Source: Syntrophomonadaceae bacterium (GTDB taxonomy: Bacteria; Bacillota_D; Dethiobacteria; DTU022). Taken from it: a DNA stretch of 15,217 bases. Location of the stretch: assembly GCA_003564505.1 (NCBI GenBank), contig PXFD01000044.1, positions 1 through 15,217 on the forward strand, read 5' to 3'. Shown piece by piece: positions 7,192 through 14,482 of this stretch. Both the position numbers and the translations under genes were made by a program. Positions within the stretch are counted from its first letter, which is position 1. Each line of letters starts with the position of its first letter. Below the pieces are notes generated by a model, which was not told the origin of the DNA, searched no databases, and was given only the letters and a program-made list of their open reading frames with translations.

Positions 7192-7573
7192 TAAAGAAAC
7201 GATTCATCCGGAAAGTGCGCCCATACCGGCCGGTCCTTATTCACCGGCTTTGAAAGTTGGCAGTATGGTTTTTGTTAGCGGCCAAACCCCTGAAAAGCCT
7301 GGCAGCGATGAGCTGGTTGATGGTGGAATCAGGGAGCAAACAGTTCAGGTTATGGAAAACATTAAAAATATCCTGGCAGCCGCCGGCTGCACCATGGATA
7401 ACGTGGTCAAGGTTAATGCCCACCTGCTTGATATAAATAACTTTGGTGAGTACAATGAAGTATACAAGACTTATTTTAATAAGCCATATCCAGCCCGGAC
7501 TACGGTGCAGAGTATTATCCCCGGTGGAGGTCTGGTTGAAGTAGACGTAGTTGCCATGCTGCCGGAAGATTAG
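7184..7573 (+). CDS. ridA: RidA family reactive enamine/imine deaminase
   Basis: RidA hydrolyses the reactive enamine/imine intermediates released by PLP-dependent dehydratases, protecting other PLP enzymes and speeding release of ammonia and 2-oxo acid. At 129 residues it is a typical single-domain member and would form a trimer. Visible family features are AGPYSPA (16-22) with Tyr19, VSGQTP (31-36), Arg105 in YPARTTVQ, which anchors the substrate carboxylate, and Glu119 in LVEVDVVA near the C terminus. The ATG at 7184 lies inside the end of the EutB-like gene, in another frame; this 8-base overlap couples the enzyme to the source of its substrate. It is the last gene of the catabolic cluster; an 85-base gap without obvious signals follows. 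Confidence 0.95.
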   Translation: MINKETIHPESAPIPAGPYSPALKVGSMVFVSGQTPEKPGSDELVDGGIREQTVQVMENIKNILAAAGCTMDNVVKVNAHLLDINNFGEYNEVYKTYFNKPYPARTTVQSIIPGGGLVEVDVVAMLPED

Positions 7574-7658
7574 GATCTAGAATTAGTTGTTTTCCAGGTA
7601 CTGGCTTACGGGCTGTCTGTATGGGCTTATCCTGCCTTGGATCCGGAGTGATTATTGA

Positions 7659-10190
7659 ATGGTAGGGATTAATAAGCTAAGCTTGCTTAAGAGAAAGCAA
7701 GACCCGTGTACGGTTGATAAGATTAAAGCGAGCAGGTGGCTGAAATTACCTTCGCATATCCTGGGGGTTTTAATGCTTGGGGTTGTTTCCCAGGTATGTC
7801 AGGTTATTTTCTTTCGTGAATTTCTGATGGTTTTCCACGGTAATGAAATGACCTTTGGCTTAATCCTTTCCGCCTGGCTGTTCTGGGTTGGTTCCGGCAG
7901 CCGCCTGGCAGGCAGCCTTGCGAAAAGGCTGGACAAGCCGGTTGAACATTTCTTGCTGAGTACCACTGCTCTTTTCATCATGGCGCCCCTGAGTGTTTTA
8001 ATGATCCGTAACCTGCGGGCATACTTCGATTTGCCTCCCGGCGCCTACCTTTCCCTGCTTGATCTTTTTATTGCTACCTTTATCATAACTGCCCCTGTTT
8101 GCCTGCTGCTGGGAGCACAATTTGTTTTTTTGGCCAGGATCTGGCGGGAATATGAACATTCGATAGATACTTCAGGAGCAGGGAAGACCTATATTGGTGA
8201 AGCAGCAGGTAACTTTACGGGTGGTCTTTTATTCACTTTTATACTCGTTCACATACTCAACTCTTACCAGTCTGCTGTATTGGTAACCTTCTTAATTTTT
8301 GTAGCAGCTTTGGTTGTGCGCATGGCAAAAGTTTACAGGAGAGATAAACTGTCTCTGCTACCTTTAATAATGATAATTTTGTTTGTAACGGTCCTTGCAG
8401 CTTTTCCCCTGCTGGATAGGCTTGATCGATGGTCTTACGATTTACAGTGGCATAATTTTTCTCCCCAACATGAACTGATTGGCACTTATAATTCAAAGCA
8501 TGGCAATATTGCAGTATTGGAGCTTGACGAGCAATATACTTTTTTTCAAAGCGGCAACCTGGTCTTCAGCACCGCTGGTCGCGAGACGGCTTTAGCCGGA
8601 TTAGAAGAACAGGATGCTGTGGAGTTTGCCCACATGGCTATGGTTCAGCACCAGTCGCCGGAAAAAGTTCTGCTGATTGGCGGAGGGATGCGCGGAACAT
8701 TAGCTGAAATTATAAAGCATCCGGTAAGCCGGGTTGATTATGTTGAGCTTGACCCGGCCCTGATTGAAGCGGCGGAGCCATTTGTTTCTTTTGCGACCCT
8801 AAAAGCGTTGGAAGATACCAGGGTAAATGTGATTCACACGGACGGCAGACTTTATGTAAAAACCACGGATCAAAGTTATGACTTAATTATCGTGGATGTT
8901 CCAGACCCTGCTACTGCAGTGCTGAACCGTTTTTATACCAGGGAGTTCTTTGCCGAAACAGGAGCCCTGCTTGAGTCCGACGGAGTTTTCGTTACAGGAA
9001 TAGTGTCAACCCCTGATCTGCGGGGCAGGGCGGTTGCAAACCGCAATGCTGCTGCTTATCACACCCTGGACCAGGTTTTCGAGCATGTTATGCCTGCAGG
9101 AGATCATTTCCTCTATCTCTTTGCCGGTAAAAGCAGACAGCATGTTTCACTTGATCCGGTCCTGCTGGCAGAACGATACCTGGAAAGGGGTATATCTACA
9201 GAAGGGTTTTCTGCTCAACATTTTCAAACTATCCTGGAAGAAACCCAGCTGCGCAGGGTAAACTGGACCCTGCGCAATCACGGACGGAGCAGCGCTGCAC
9301 ATCTCGATGGTCCCGGCAGGCAGCCTATGCTGCTGCCCACTATTGAAGAGCAAAAGGTTGAACAGGGATCTTTGCCTCCCGTACAGGAGCGGTATTTTAT
9401 TAACACTGACTTCAGGCCTATCGGGTATTATTATTCCCTGATGTTTTGGGATGACCTGACTCGGGGAGATCGCCCGAAATCTTTTGCTCCCCTTATCCAG
9501 GTCCAGGCCTGGTGGATTTTACCGCTGCTCATTCTGCCTTTTGCTGTTTTACTGATGGCAGGCAGGTTGGGGAAGGCAAGCCGTATTAAAGGTCCGGCCA
9601 GCTTTGCCGTGCTTTTTGCTGTTTTTTCGACCGGTCTTTCTACCATGGCCCTGCAGGTTGCCCTGCTTTTTTCTTTTCAAAGTGTTTACGGCTTTGTTTA
9701 TGAAATGGTAGGGCTGATTACAGCACTTTTTATGATCGGCCTGGCCGGCGGTGCTTACCTGGTTAATCGCTATATCAGGGATAAGGGCAGGCTGCAGCTG
9801 CTTGCGACAGTGCAGATGGGTATAGCCCTTTTATCCCTGGCAATTGCCCTGCTGCTGCCACTATCTGCCAACCTGGTTGAGCCGGTGTTGATCTTTATAT
9901 TTTTTTCAACTCTAACATTATTTGCCGGTGCCATAAACGGGATTGACTTTCCCCTGGCCATGGCTTGTTATCAAAACCTGGTAAAAGATGCTGATAAAAC
10001 TGCAGGCAAAGTTTACGGTTTGGAGCTTTTTGGGGCCTGTCTTGGGGCACTTTTGGCCAGTATCTTAATCGCTCCCATTTTAGGCATTGCTGCCTGTGCT
10101 ATGCTGGCCGCTCTTGTCAATGCTGCTGCTTTTATGGTACTTTTAATAGGGAGGAGGGTCGATCGGTTATGCTGCAGTGGAACAAGCTGA
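7659..10190 (+). CDS. Integral membrane protein with a spermidine-synthase-like domain
   Basis: An 843-residue three-part protein: N-terminal transmembrane block (about residues 30-255), a Rossmann methyltransferase-like domain related to spermidine synthase (about 275-510), and a C-terminal transmembrane block (about 620-835). In the middle domain VLLIGGGMRGT (341-343 = GGG) is the nucleotide-binding loop, followed by YVELDP, YDLIIVDVPDP with Asp413 and Asp416, and FYTREFF. The usual GGGDGG loop reads GGGMRG, losing an Asp that helps bind substrate in true spermidine synthases, so polyamine synthesis is doubtful. YIGEAAGNFTGGLLFTFIL in the N-terminal block is a family feature. ATG 7659 follows GGAGTG by 8 bases. 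The gene overlaps the next one by 22 bases, pointing to shared work with the radical SAM protein. Often annotated as fused MFS/spermidine synthase; the actual reaction is unknown. Confidence 0.87.
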   Translation: MVGINKLSLLKRKQDPCTVDKIKASRWLKLPSHILGVLMLGVVSQVCQVIFFREFLMVFHGNEMTFGLILSAWLFWVGSGSRLAGSLAKRLDKPVEHFLLSTTALFIMAPLSVLMIRNLRAYFDLPPGAYLSLLDLFIATFIITAPVCLLLGAQFVFLARIWREYEHSIDTSGAGKTYIGEAAGNFTGGLLFTFILVHILNSYQSAVLVTFLIFVAALVVRMAKVYRRDKLSLLPLIMIILFVTVLAAFPLLDRLDRWSYDLQWHNFSPQHELIGTYNSKHGNIAVLELDEQYTFFQSGNLVFSTAGRETALAGLEEQDAVEFAHMAMVQHQSPEKVLLIGGGMRGTLAEIIKHPVSRVDYVELDPALIEAAEPFVSFATLKALEDTRVNVIHTDGRLYVKTTDQSYDLIIVDVPDPATAVLNRFYTREFFAETGALLESDGVFVTGIVSTPDLRGRAVANRNAAAYHTLDQVFEHVMPAGDHFLYLFAGKSRQHVSLDPVLLAERYLERGISTEGFSAQHFQTILEETQLRRVNWTLRNHGRSSAAHLDGPGRQPMLLPTIEEQKVEQGSLPPVQERYFINTDFRPIGYYYSLMFWDDLTRGDRPKSFAPLIQVQAWWILPLLILPFAVLLMAGRLGKASRIKGPASFAVLFAVFSTGLSTMALQVALLFSFQSVYGFVYEMVGLITALFMIGLAGGAYLVNRYIRDKGRLQLLATVQMGIALLSLAIALLLPLSANLVEPVLIFIFFSTLTLFAGAINGIDFPLAMACYQNLVKDADKTAGKVYGLELFGACLGALLASILIAPILGIAACAMLAALVNAAAFMVLLIGRRVDRLCCSGTS

Positions 10191-11368
10191 CCAGGGAAGT
10201 AGATCGGCGCCTGATTCTAAAAGCCGGTGCTTATGGGGCCTGTGCATTTTGCCTTGCCTCTGTAGGAGGCTGTGCGCTTTTTAGGGATAAGGCAGAAGAT
10301 GTTCCTGCAGATCCGGAAGATGCGGCTATGCCTGACGACGCCCGCAAAGGCTTGATTAAGAGGGAACCTTCACCCTGGTTTAGTAAGCTTGAAGGAGGAC
10401 ATGTCCGCTGTGAACTTTGTCCTAAAGCCTGTGAACTGGCGAAAGGCGAAAGGGGGCTTTGCCGGGTTCGTGAAAACAGGGACGGTGAAGGTTACACCAT
10501 GGTTTATGGCAACCCGGCCCTGGTGCAGGAGGATCCTGTTGAACGCAAACCTTTCTTCCATGTTTTGCCCGGTAGCAGGGCGCTATCAGTTTCTACTGCA
10601 GGCTGCAACCTGGCCTGTAAGTTTTGTGAAGTATGGGATATGGCCCTGGTTAAACCGGAAGATGTCCACGCTTACGATATGCCTCCCGAAGCAATTATCG
10701 ATTATGCCCTGACTGCAGGGTTGCCGGCGCTTAGCTATGCCTTTGGAGAACCTGTGGTGTTCTATGAATACATGGACAGCCTGTCCGCAAAGGCAAAAGA
10801 GCATGGGCTCCTTAACCTGATGCATACAGGAGGTTATATCAATGAAGAGCCGCTGCGGGCTATCGCTGAAAAAATCGATGCTGTTAACTTTGATTTAAAA
10901 GGTTTCAACGAGGAATTTTACCGGGAATATGTTGGTGGAGAACTTGATAATGTCTTAAAGAGTTTAAAGATTTTGCATGAGGCAGGTGTCCATATCGAAA
11001 TAACCAATATAGTTATCCCTACTGTTAATGATGATCCCGGGGAAATTAGTGAGATGTGCAGATGGATTGTAAGGGAGATTGGCCCTGATGTTCCGCTGCA
11101 CTTTGCCCGCTTTTATCCGCTTTACCAGCTTTCAGGACTGCCCCGTACTCCTGTTTCAACCCTGGAGAGGGCCCGCGAAAAAGCCCTCGAAGCAGGCCTG
11201 CATCACGTTTATATCGCCAAGGTAACAGGCCACGAAGCTGAAAACACCTTTTGCCCGGAGTGCAAAGAGAAGGTGATCAAAAGAGTGGGGTTCGTGATTG
11301 AAGAAGTGCATCTTGACCGGGGCAAGTGTGCTTTTTGTTCGACTCAATTGCCCGGTTTATGGGGCTAA
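10169..11368 (+). CDS. amrS: AmmeMemoRadiSam-type radical SAM protein with Tat/lipoprotein-like N terminus
   Basis: Radical SAM enzyme of the AmmeMemoRadiSam (AmrS) family, 399 residues. Cys146, Cys150 and Cys153 (CNLACKFC) bind the [4Fe-4S] cluster. An N-terminal set (Cys81, Cys84, Cys88, Cys98) and a C-terminal CPEC...CAFC pair are typical of the family and could bind further metal. The first 35 residues are unusual: DRRLILKAG (12-20) resembles a Tat twin-arginine motif, followed by a hydrophobic stretch and VGGC with Cys35 as a possible lipoprotein cysteine, then an acidic linker. This suggests export or membrane anchoring, odd for a SAM-dependent enzyme. The start ATG 10169 lies inside the membrane-protein gene, after GGGAGGAGGG, so the two are translationally coupled. 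The AMMECR1 and MEMO partners are not seen. Family is clear; substrate and true location are unknown. Confidence 0.88.
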   Translation: MLQWNKLTREVDRRLILKAGAYGACAFCLASVGGCALFRDKAEDVPADPEDAAMPDDARKGLIKREPSPWFSKLEGGHVRCELCPKACELAKGERGLCRVRENRDGEGYTMVYGNPALVQEDPVERKPFFHVLPGSRALSVSTAGCNLACKFCEVWDMALVKPEDVHAYDMPPEAIIDYALTAGLPALSYAFGEPVVFYEYMDSLSAKAKEHGLLNLMHTGGYINEEPLRAIAEKIDAVNFDLKGFNEEFYREYVGGELDNVLKSLKILHEAGVHIEITNIVIPTVNDDPGEISEMCRWIVREIGPDVPLHFARFYPLYQLSGLPRTPVSTLERAREKALEAGLHHVYIAKVTGHEAENTFCPECKEKVIKRVGFVIEEVHLDRGKCAFCSTQLPGLWG

Positions 11369-11383
11369 ACTGTGCTTAATTGC

Positions 11384-12484
11384 TTAATCAAGACTGCGGC
11401 GGTGAAGATCCAGCTGGGCGAGTGAACGCTCATCCAGGTTGGTCAGGCCGGCTTCTTTAGCCCAATCCATTGCTTCCACGTACTCTTCAGATGTAATGGC
11501 CCTGGCGATTTCTTCATATTCAAATGCTTCAAACTCTACACGATACTGTGACATAATATTTACATAGGTATCTTTAGAAAGATTTTCAGCCACCCAGTAA
11601 GCGAAATCTTTAGGATTAGAAACCCGGTTGGGCATTACCAGGTGGCGGATCATTAAGCCGCTTTTAGCTATACCTCTTTCATCGGTGACAAGATCACCAA
11701 CCTGATTGTGCATTTCAATGATTGCTTCTTTTGTTTTCTCGGGATAATCGTAGGCCCTGGCCATGTTGAAACGCTCTGCCTTTTCACCATCCATAAATTT
11801 AAGGTCCGGCAAATAAATATCAACAATGCCTTCCAACATTTTCACTGTTTCAACTTCTTCATAACCGCTGGTGTTGTAGCAAAGGGGGATTTCAAGCCCT
11901 TTTTCAAAAGCTATTTTTGTTGCTCCGATAATATTAGGCAGGACATGGGTAGGAGTTACCAGATTGATATTATGGCAGCCGTTATTTTGTAAATTAAGCA
12001 TCATTTCTGCAACTTCTTCATCACTGGCTTCACTTCCCCAGCCATGATGAGCGATGGGATAGTTTTGGCAGAAAACACAGCGCAGGTTGCAGTTGGAGAA
12101 AAAGATAGTTCCGGAACCATTATTGCCTACCAGGGGCAGTTCTTCACCAAAGTGAGGCTGATGACTGTAAACCACGGCATTTTTTGGAGCCTGGCAGAAG
12201 CCTCTTTCACCGGCATTGCGATTTACACCGCAGTGCCGTGGGCAGAGGTTACAGTGATTGAAGATATGGTAAAACTGCTCAACCCTTTCTGCCATTTGCC
12301 CATTTGCAGCCAATGTTGCGTAGGCTGGCTGCCAGGAAGCAGGCTGGTCCTCATGGTTTTCATCAGGCACTTCTTCCAGCGGGCTGCAGGCATTAAGCAG
12401 CATTGAACCACCGGCCAGACAAAATAAACCGGTTCCGCAATATAAGCAGCCTTTTTTTATAAATTCCTTACGAGTTAAAGCCAT
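11384..12484 (-). CDS. PflA/PflX-like radical SAM protein (COG1313 type) with lipoprotein-like N terminus
   Basis: A 366-residue radical SAM protein. Cys132, Cys136 and Cys139 (CNLRCVFC, followed by QNYPIAHHG) bind the [4Fe-4S] cluster, and an upstream set (Cys78, Cys81, Cys85, Cys97) matches uncharacterised PflA-like proteins. The conserved TPTHVLPNI and YLPDLKFMD segments fit that family. The N terminus reads TRKEFIKKG (a weak Tat-like motif), then a hydrophobic stretch ending in the lipobox LNAC (30-33), so it is predicted to be a membrane-anchored, possibly exported, lipoprotein. ATG 12484 is preferred over GTG 12493 because AGGG lies 8 bases in front. It is the second gene of an operon, 18 bases after the baeRF7-like gene, and it converges on the other radical SAM gene with a 15-base gap. 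Its substrate is unknown. Confidence 0.86.
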   Translation of the reverse strand: MALTRKEFIKKGCLYCGTGLFCLAGGSMLLNACSPLEEVPDENHEDQPASWQPAYATLAANGQMAERVEQFYHIFNHCNLCPRHCGVNRNAGERGFCQAPKNAVVYSHQPHFGEELPLVGNNGSGTIFFSNCNLRCVFCQNYPIAHHGWGSEASDEEVAEMMLNLQNNGCHNINLVTPTHVLPNIIGATKIAFEKGLEIPLCYNTSGYEEVETVKMLEGIVDIYLPDLKFMDGEKAERFNMARAYDYPEKTKEAIIEMHNQVGDLVTDERGIAKSGLMIRHLVMPNRVSNPKDFAYWVAENLSKDTYVNIMSQYRVEFEAFEYEEIARAITSEEYVEAMDWAKEAGLTNLDERSLAQLDLHRRSLD

Positions 12485-12502
12485 CAGAATCACCCTGTAA
12501 TG

Positions 12503-13660
12503 TTACCAGCGGAAAATTGCCGCTGCCGGAGCTGTATCCGGCATGTGTTCATGATCGAGCGCATAAACGCTACCATTGTTGGCAAAGCTTTTAGCAGCTG
12601 CCAGGTCAACTAAGTCTTCGCTTCCGGTTTTCTGTTCGTCATAAAGGCTGATATTTTCATTTTCCGGGTCATAGGAGCCCCACTGTTGGAGGCCGGTTGT
12701 TACAAAGAGATCGCTGATTCTGCCGTGATATGAAGCAGGTAAAATTTCCAGTATGTCGTTTGATGTTTTGCCTGTGCCTTTAAGCTCATGGTACCTGGCT
12801 TTGGCTTCTTCCTGCTTTTGCTGGAAGTATGGTTTAACAATCTCCCAGGCTTTTTCATGTAGATCATGGCTATTTATATTTTCAGGGTTTCCTTTAATTG
12901 TTTCTTCGAATAAAAGAGGGTGTTTATTGCTGGCTCTATATAGAGGCGCCAGGTAGTCGACACAGGCTAAAATTATCGGGGCATTCTTATTGCCGATTAA
13001 ATCATGGATCTCCCTGTCTATAAAGCGGAAATATTTAAGCAACCTTTCTTTTTGTATGCTGTCGATTTCTCCACCATGCCCGAAGTATATTGCTGAGCGA
13101 ACATTTCCTGAACCAGGTGCCCCGGGATGAAATTGCAGGTATTGTTCCGGCAGTTCTTCCCCGAACTCAGATTCGAACCGCTCAATGACCTTGCTTAAAT
13201 CCATTTCTTCAATTGTACCCTGGGTGCCGCGCAGCAGGCGGGCATCTTTTTGGCTGAGGGCCAGTATATAGAACAGGCCATCAGATGAGAGCAGGGGGAA
13301 TAGAGGTTTTAAATGAAAAGATCTTCTTACAACTGCCCGCTCTGTAAACTTTACAGGCAAACGGTAGTAGCGGGAAAAACCGTTGGTCAAAAAATAGGCC
13401 AAACCTTCACTCTGGTTTGCCCAGTAGATACTCTCACTGAGCATTTTTTTCGCCGGCTCGAGAAGAGAATCCTTGTTTGAATGGTGAAGTCCACGGTCTT
13501 CCAGCTGTTCTTCTATTTTAGAAAGCAAGTTTTTAAAGCGGATAGAGTTTTCTTTAGCCCTCTCCCGCCCCTTCTGGGTGGGCATGTAAATTGAAATGCA
13601 GGTTTCTTTTTCACTCTGGGTTAAAAGTAATTCCATTTCTTCCTTATTTAAAAGTTCCAT
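12503..13660 (-). CDS. baeRF7-like protein (bacterial release-factor-related family)
   Basis: A 385-residue soluble protein of the baeRF (bacterial archaeo-eukaryotic release factor homologue) group, most like family 7. These proteins are distant relatives of eRF1/Pelota and are proposed to act on ribosomes or in stress; no function is proven. Matching features are CISIYMPTQ (21-29), the block of residues 81-104 with GLAYFLTNGFSRYYRLP, FHLKPLFPLL (115-124), QFHPG (176-180), GHGG (194-197), LACVDYLAPLYR (231-242), AYxxLKGTG-like helix (about 285-297), YHGRISDLFV (311-320), and the C-terminal TAPAAAIFRW. No GGQ tripeptide is present; GHGG might lie in the corresponding loop (inference). Start ATG with AGGAGG ahead, behind a leader of about 120 bases. 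It is first in an operon with a radical SAM gene and divergent from UspA genes, suggesting a stress role. Confidence 0.83.
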   Translation of the reverse strand: MELLNKEEMELLLTQSEKETCISIYMPTQKGRERAKENSIRFKNLLSKIEEQLEDRGLHHSNKDSLLEPAKKMLSESIYWANQSEGLAYFLTNGFSRYYRLPVKFTERAVVRRSFHLKPLFPLLSSDGLFYILALSQKDARLLRGTQGTIEEMDLSKVIERFESEFGEELPEQYLQFHPGAPGSGNVRSAIYFGHGGEIDSIQKERLLKYFRFIDREIHDLIGNKNAPIILACVDYLAPLYRASNKHPLLFEETIKGNPENINSHDLHEKAWEIVKPYFQQKQEEAKARYHELKGTGKTSNDILEILPASYHGRISDLFVTTGLQQWGSYDPENENISLYDEQKTGSEDLVDLAAAKSFANNGSVYALDHEHMPDTAPAAAIFRW

Positions 13661-13790
13661 CTAGTAATCCTCCTTAATTATTAGATGCTAGCTTGTTGCT
13701 CTAACAAAACAAAGCTTTGTCATCTCAGAAGACTGTTTTTGAAAGTGATGCTGGTTAAATTGCTGTAATAATAAAATTACCTCTACCCTT

Positions 13791-13818
13791 ATTATAACTG
13801 ATTGATAGCTGTCTTCAA
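13791..13818 (-). promoter_or_regulatory. Sigma-A-type promoter of the baeRF7-like operon
   Basis: On the - strand, TTGAAG (13818-13813) and a perfect TATAAT (13796-13791) are separated by 16 bases. Transcription would start near 13784, leaving a leader of about 120 bases before the ATG at 13660. The -35 region is part of TTGAAGACAGCT (13818-13807), a near-identical copy of the half-site in the palindrome of the opposite promoter. Confidence 0.7.
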
Positions 13819-13860
13819 CCGCATATGGCAGATTTTTGCGAATTAATATTGAAATTGCTT

Positions 13861-13884
13861 AATTGAAGGCAGCTGCCTTTAATT
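13861..13884. promoter_or_regulatory. 24-bp palindrome, candidate operator
   Basis: Two 12-base half-sites, AATTGAAGGCAG and CTGCCTTTAATT, are complementary at 11 of 12 positions with no spacer. The palindrome covers the -35 box and most of the spacer of the UspA promoter, where a bound protein would block RNA polymerase. A copy of the core (TTGAAGACAGCT) overlaps the -35 box of the divergent promoter. The binding protein is not known. Confidence 0.6.
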
Positions 13885-13891
13885 GTAAAAT
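13863..13891 (+). promoter_or_regulatory. Sigma-A-type promoter of the UspA genes
   Basis: TTGAAG (13863-13868) and TAAAAT (13886-13891) are separated by the optimal 17 bases. Transcription would begin near 13898, about 100 bases before the first UspA start codon. The -35 box and the spacer lie within the 24-bp palindrome. Confidence 0.65.
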
Positions 13892-13999
13892 TCCAGAAGG
13901 CTATCTTAAGAATAATTTTGTATTAATTTCTTATTGTGATAGGAATAGGAACTTCTTTTGTCGAATGTTTTATTAAATTCAGACAAGGAGGAAACCTAA

Positions 14000-14440
14000 A
14001 TGCAGCGTATTCTAATTGCTACTGACGGTTCTGACCACGCAAAGAAGGTGATTGATAAAGGGCTTGTCCTGGCAGAGGCTCTAAATGCTAAAGTTACAAT
14101 TATGACGGTTGTAGGAGAGTATGTTTTTAGCCCGCGGTTTTCTATGCAAATAACAGATGAAGATTGGAAAAAAATTAATAACCAGGTAAAAGAAGAAGCG
14201 GAAGAACTGCTGGCCAATTCAGCTAAACCATTCAAGGAAAAAGGGGTAAGCGTTGAAACAAAAGTTGTTATGGGCCACAAGGCTCCGGCAGACGCTATTT
14301 GCGAGGTTGCTTCTGAAGGAAACTTTGATCTGGTGATGGTAGGCAGCCGTGGTTTGCGAGGTGTGACACAAATGTTTTTGGGTAGTGTCAGCAACAAGGT
14401 AGCCCATTTAGGCTGTACTTCTGTTATGATTGTTAAGTAA
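14000..14440 (+). CDS. Universal stress protein (UspA family), ATP-binding type
   Basis: A 146-residue single-domain universal stress protein, a cytoplasmic dimer expected to act in survival under starvation or other stress. The N-terminal strand RILIATDGSDHA (3-14) holds the nucleotide-contacting Asp, and the C-terminal GSRG...GS segment fits the ATP-binding pattern G-2x-G-9x-G-(S/T), so ATP binding is likely. The start ATG has AAGGAGG in front. A second gene of the same family follows after 42 bases; the two proteins have equal length, align without gaps and are about 45% identical by eye, so they arose by tandem duplication. The promoter with a palindromic operator lies upstream, facing away from the baeRF7-like operon. 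Confidence 0.95.
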   Translation: MQRILIATDGSDHAKKVIDKGLVLAEALNAKVTIMTVVGEYVFSPRFSMQITDEDWKKINNQVKEEAEELLANSAKPFKEKGVSVETKVVMGHKAPADAICEVASEGNFDLVMVGSRGLRGVTQMFLGSVSNKVAHLGCTSVMIVK

Positions 14441-14482
14441 GGCAATAAATAGTCAGTAATATATTAAAAGGAGTGAACTTTT

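Larger units (their letters stand above)
13661..13999. other. Divergent intergenic regulatory region between baeRF7-like and UspA genes
   Basis: This AT-rich 339-base stretch has no gene. It contains two back-to-back sigma-A-type promoters, a near-perfect palindrome, a second inverted copy of its half-site, and long untranslated leaders on both sides (about 100-125 bases each). In the leader of the - strand operon, AGATG (13683-13687) can pair with CATCT (13721-13725) and AGCTT (13690-13694) with AAGCT (13712-13716), an imperfect hairpin near the ribosome binding site. Confidence 0.75.

Noticed and set aside
1..7573. Calling the cluster a complete ectoine degradation operon
   Set aside because: Only DoeA-like and EutB-like genes match; eutC, eutE/doeB, doeC, doeD and a regulator are not in the window, and PanB and the TIM-barrel gene are foreign to that pathway.
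7574..7658. Promoter search in the gap before the membrane-protein gene
   Set aside because: No convincing pair of -35 and -10 boxes with suitable spacing was found.
13996..14445. A 149-codon open frame on the - strand opposite the first UspA gene
   Set aside because: The + strand frame has clear UspA motifs and a good ribosome binding site; the antisense frame has neither.
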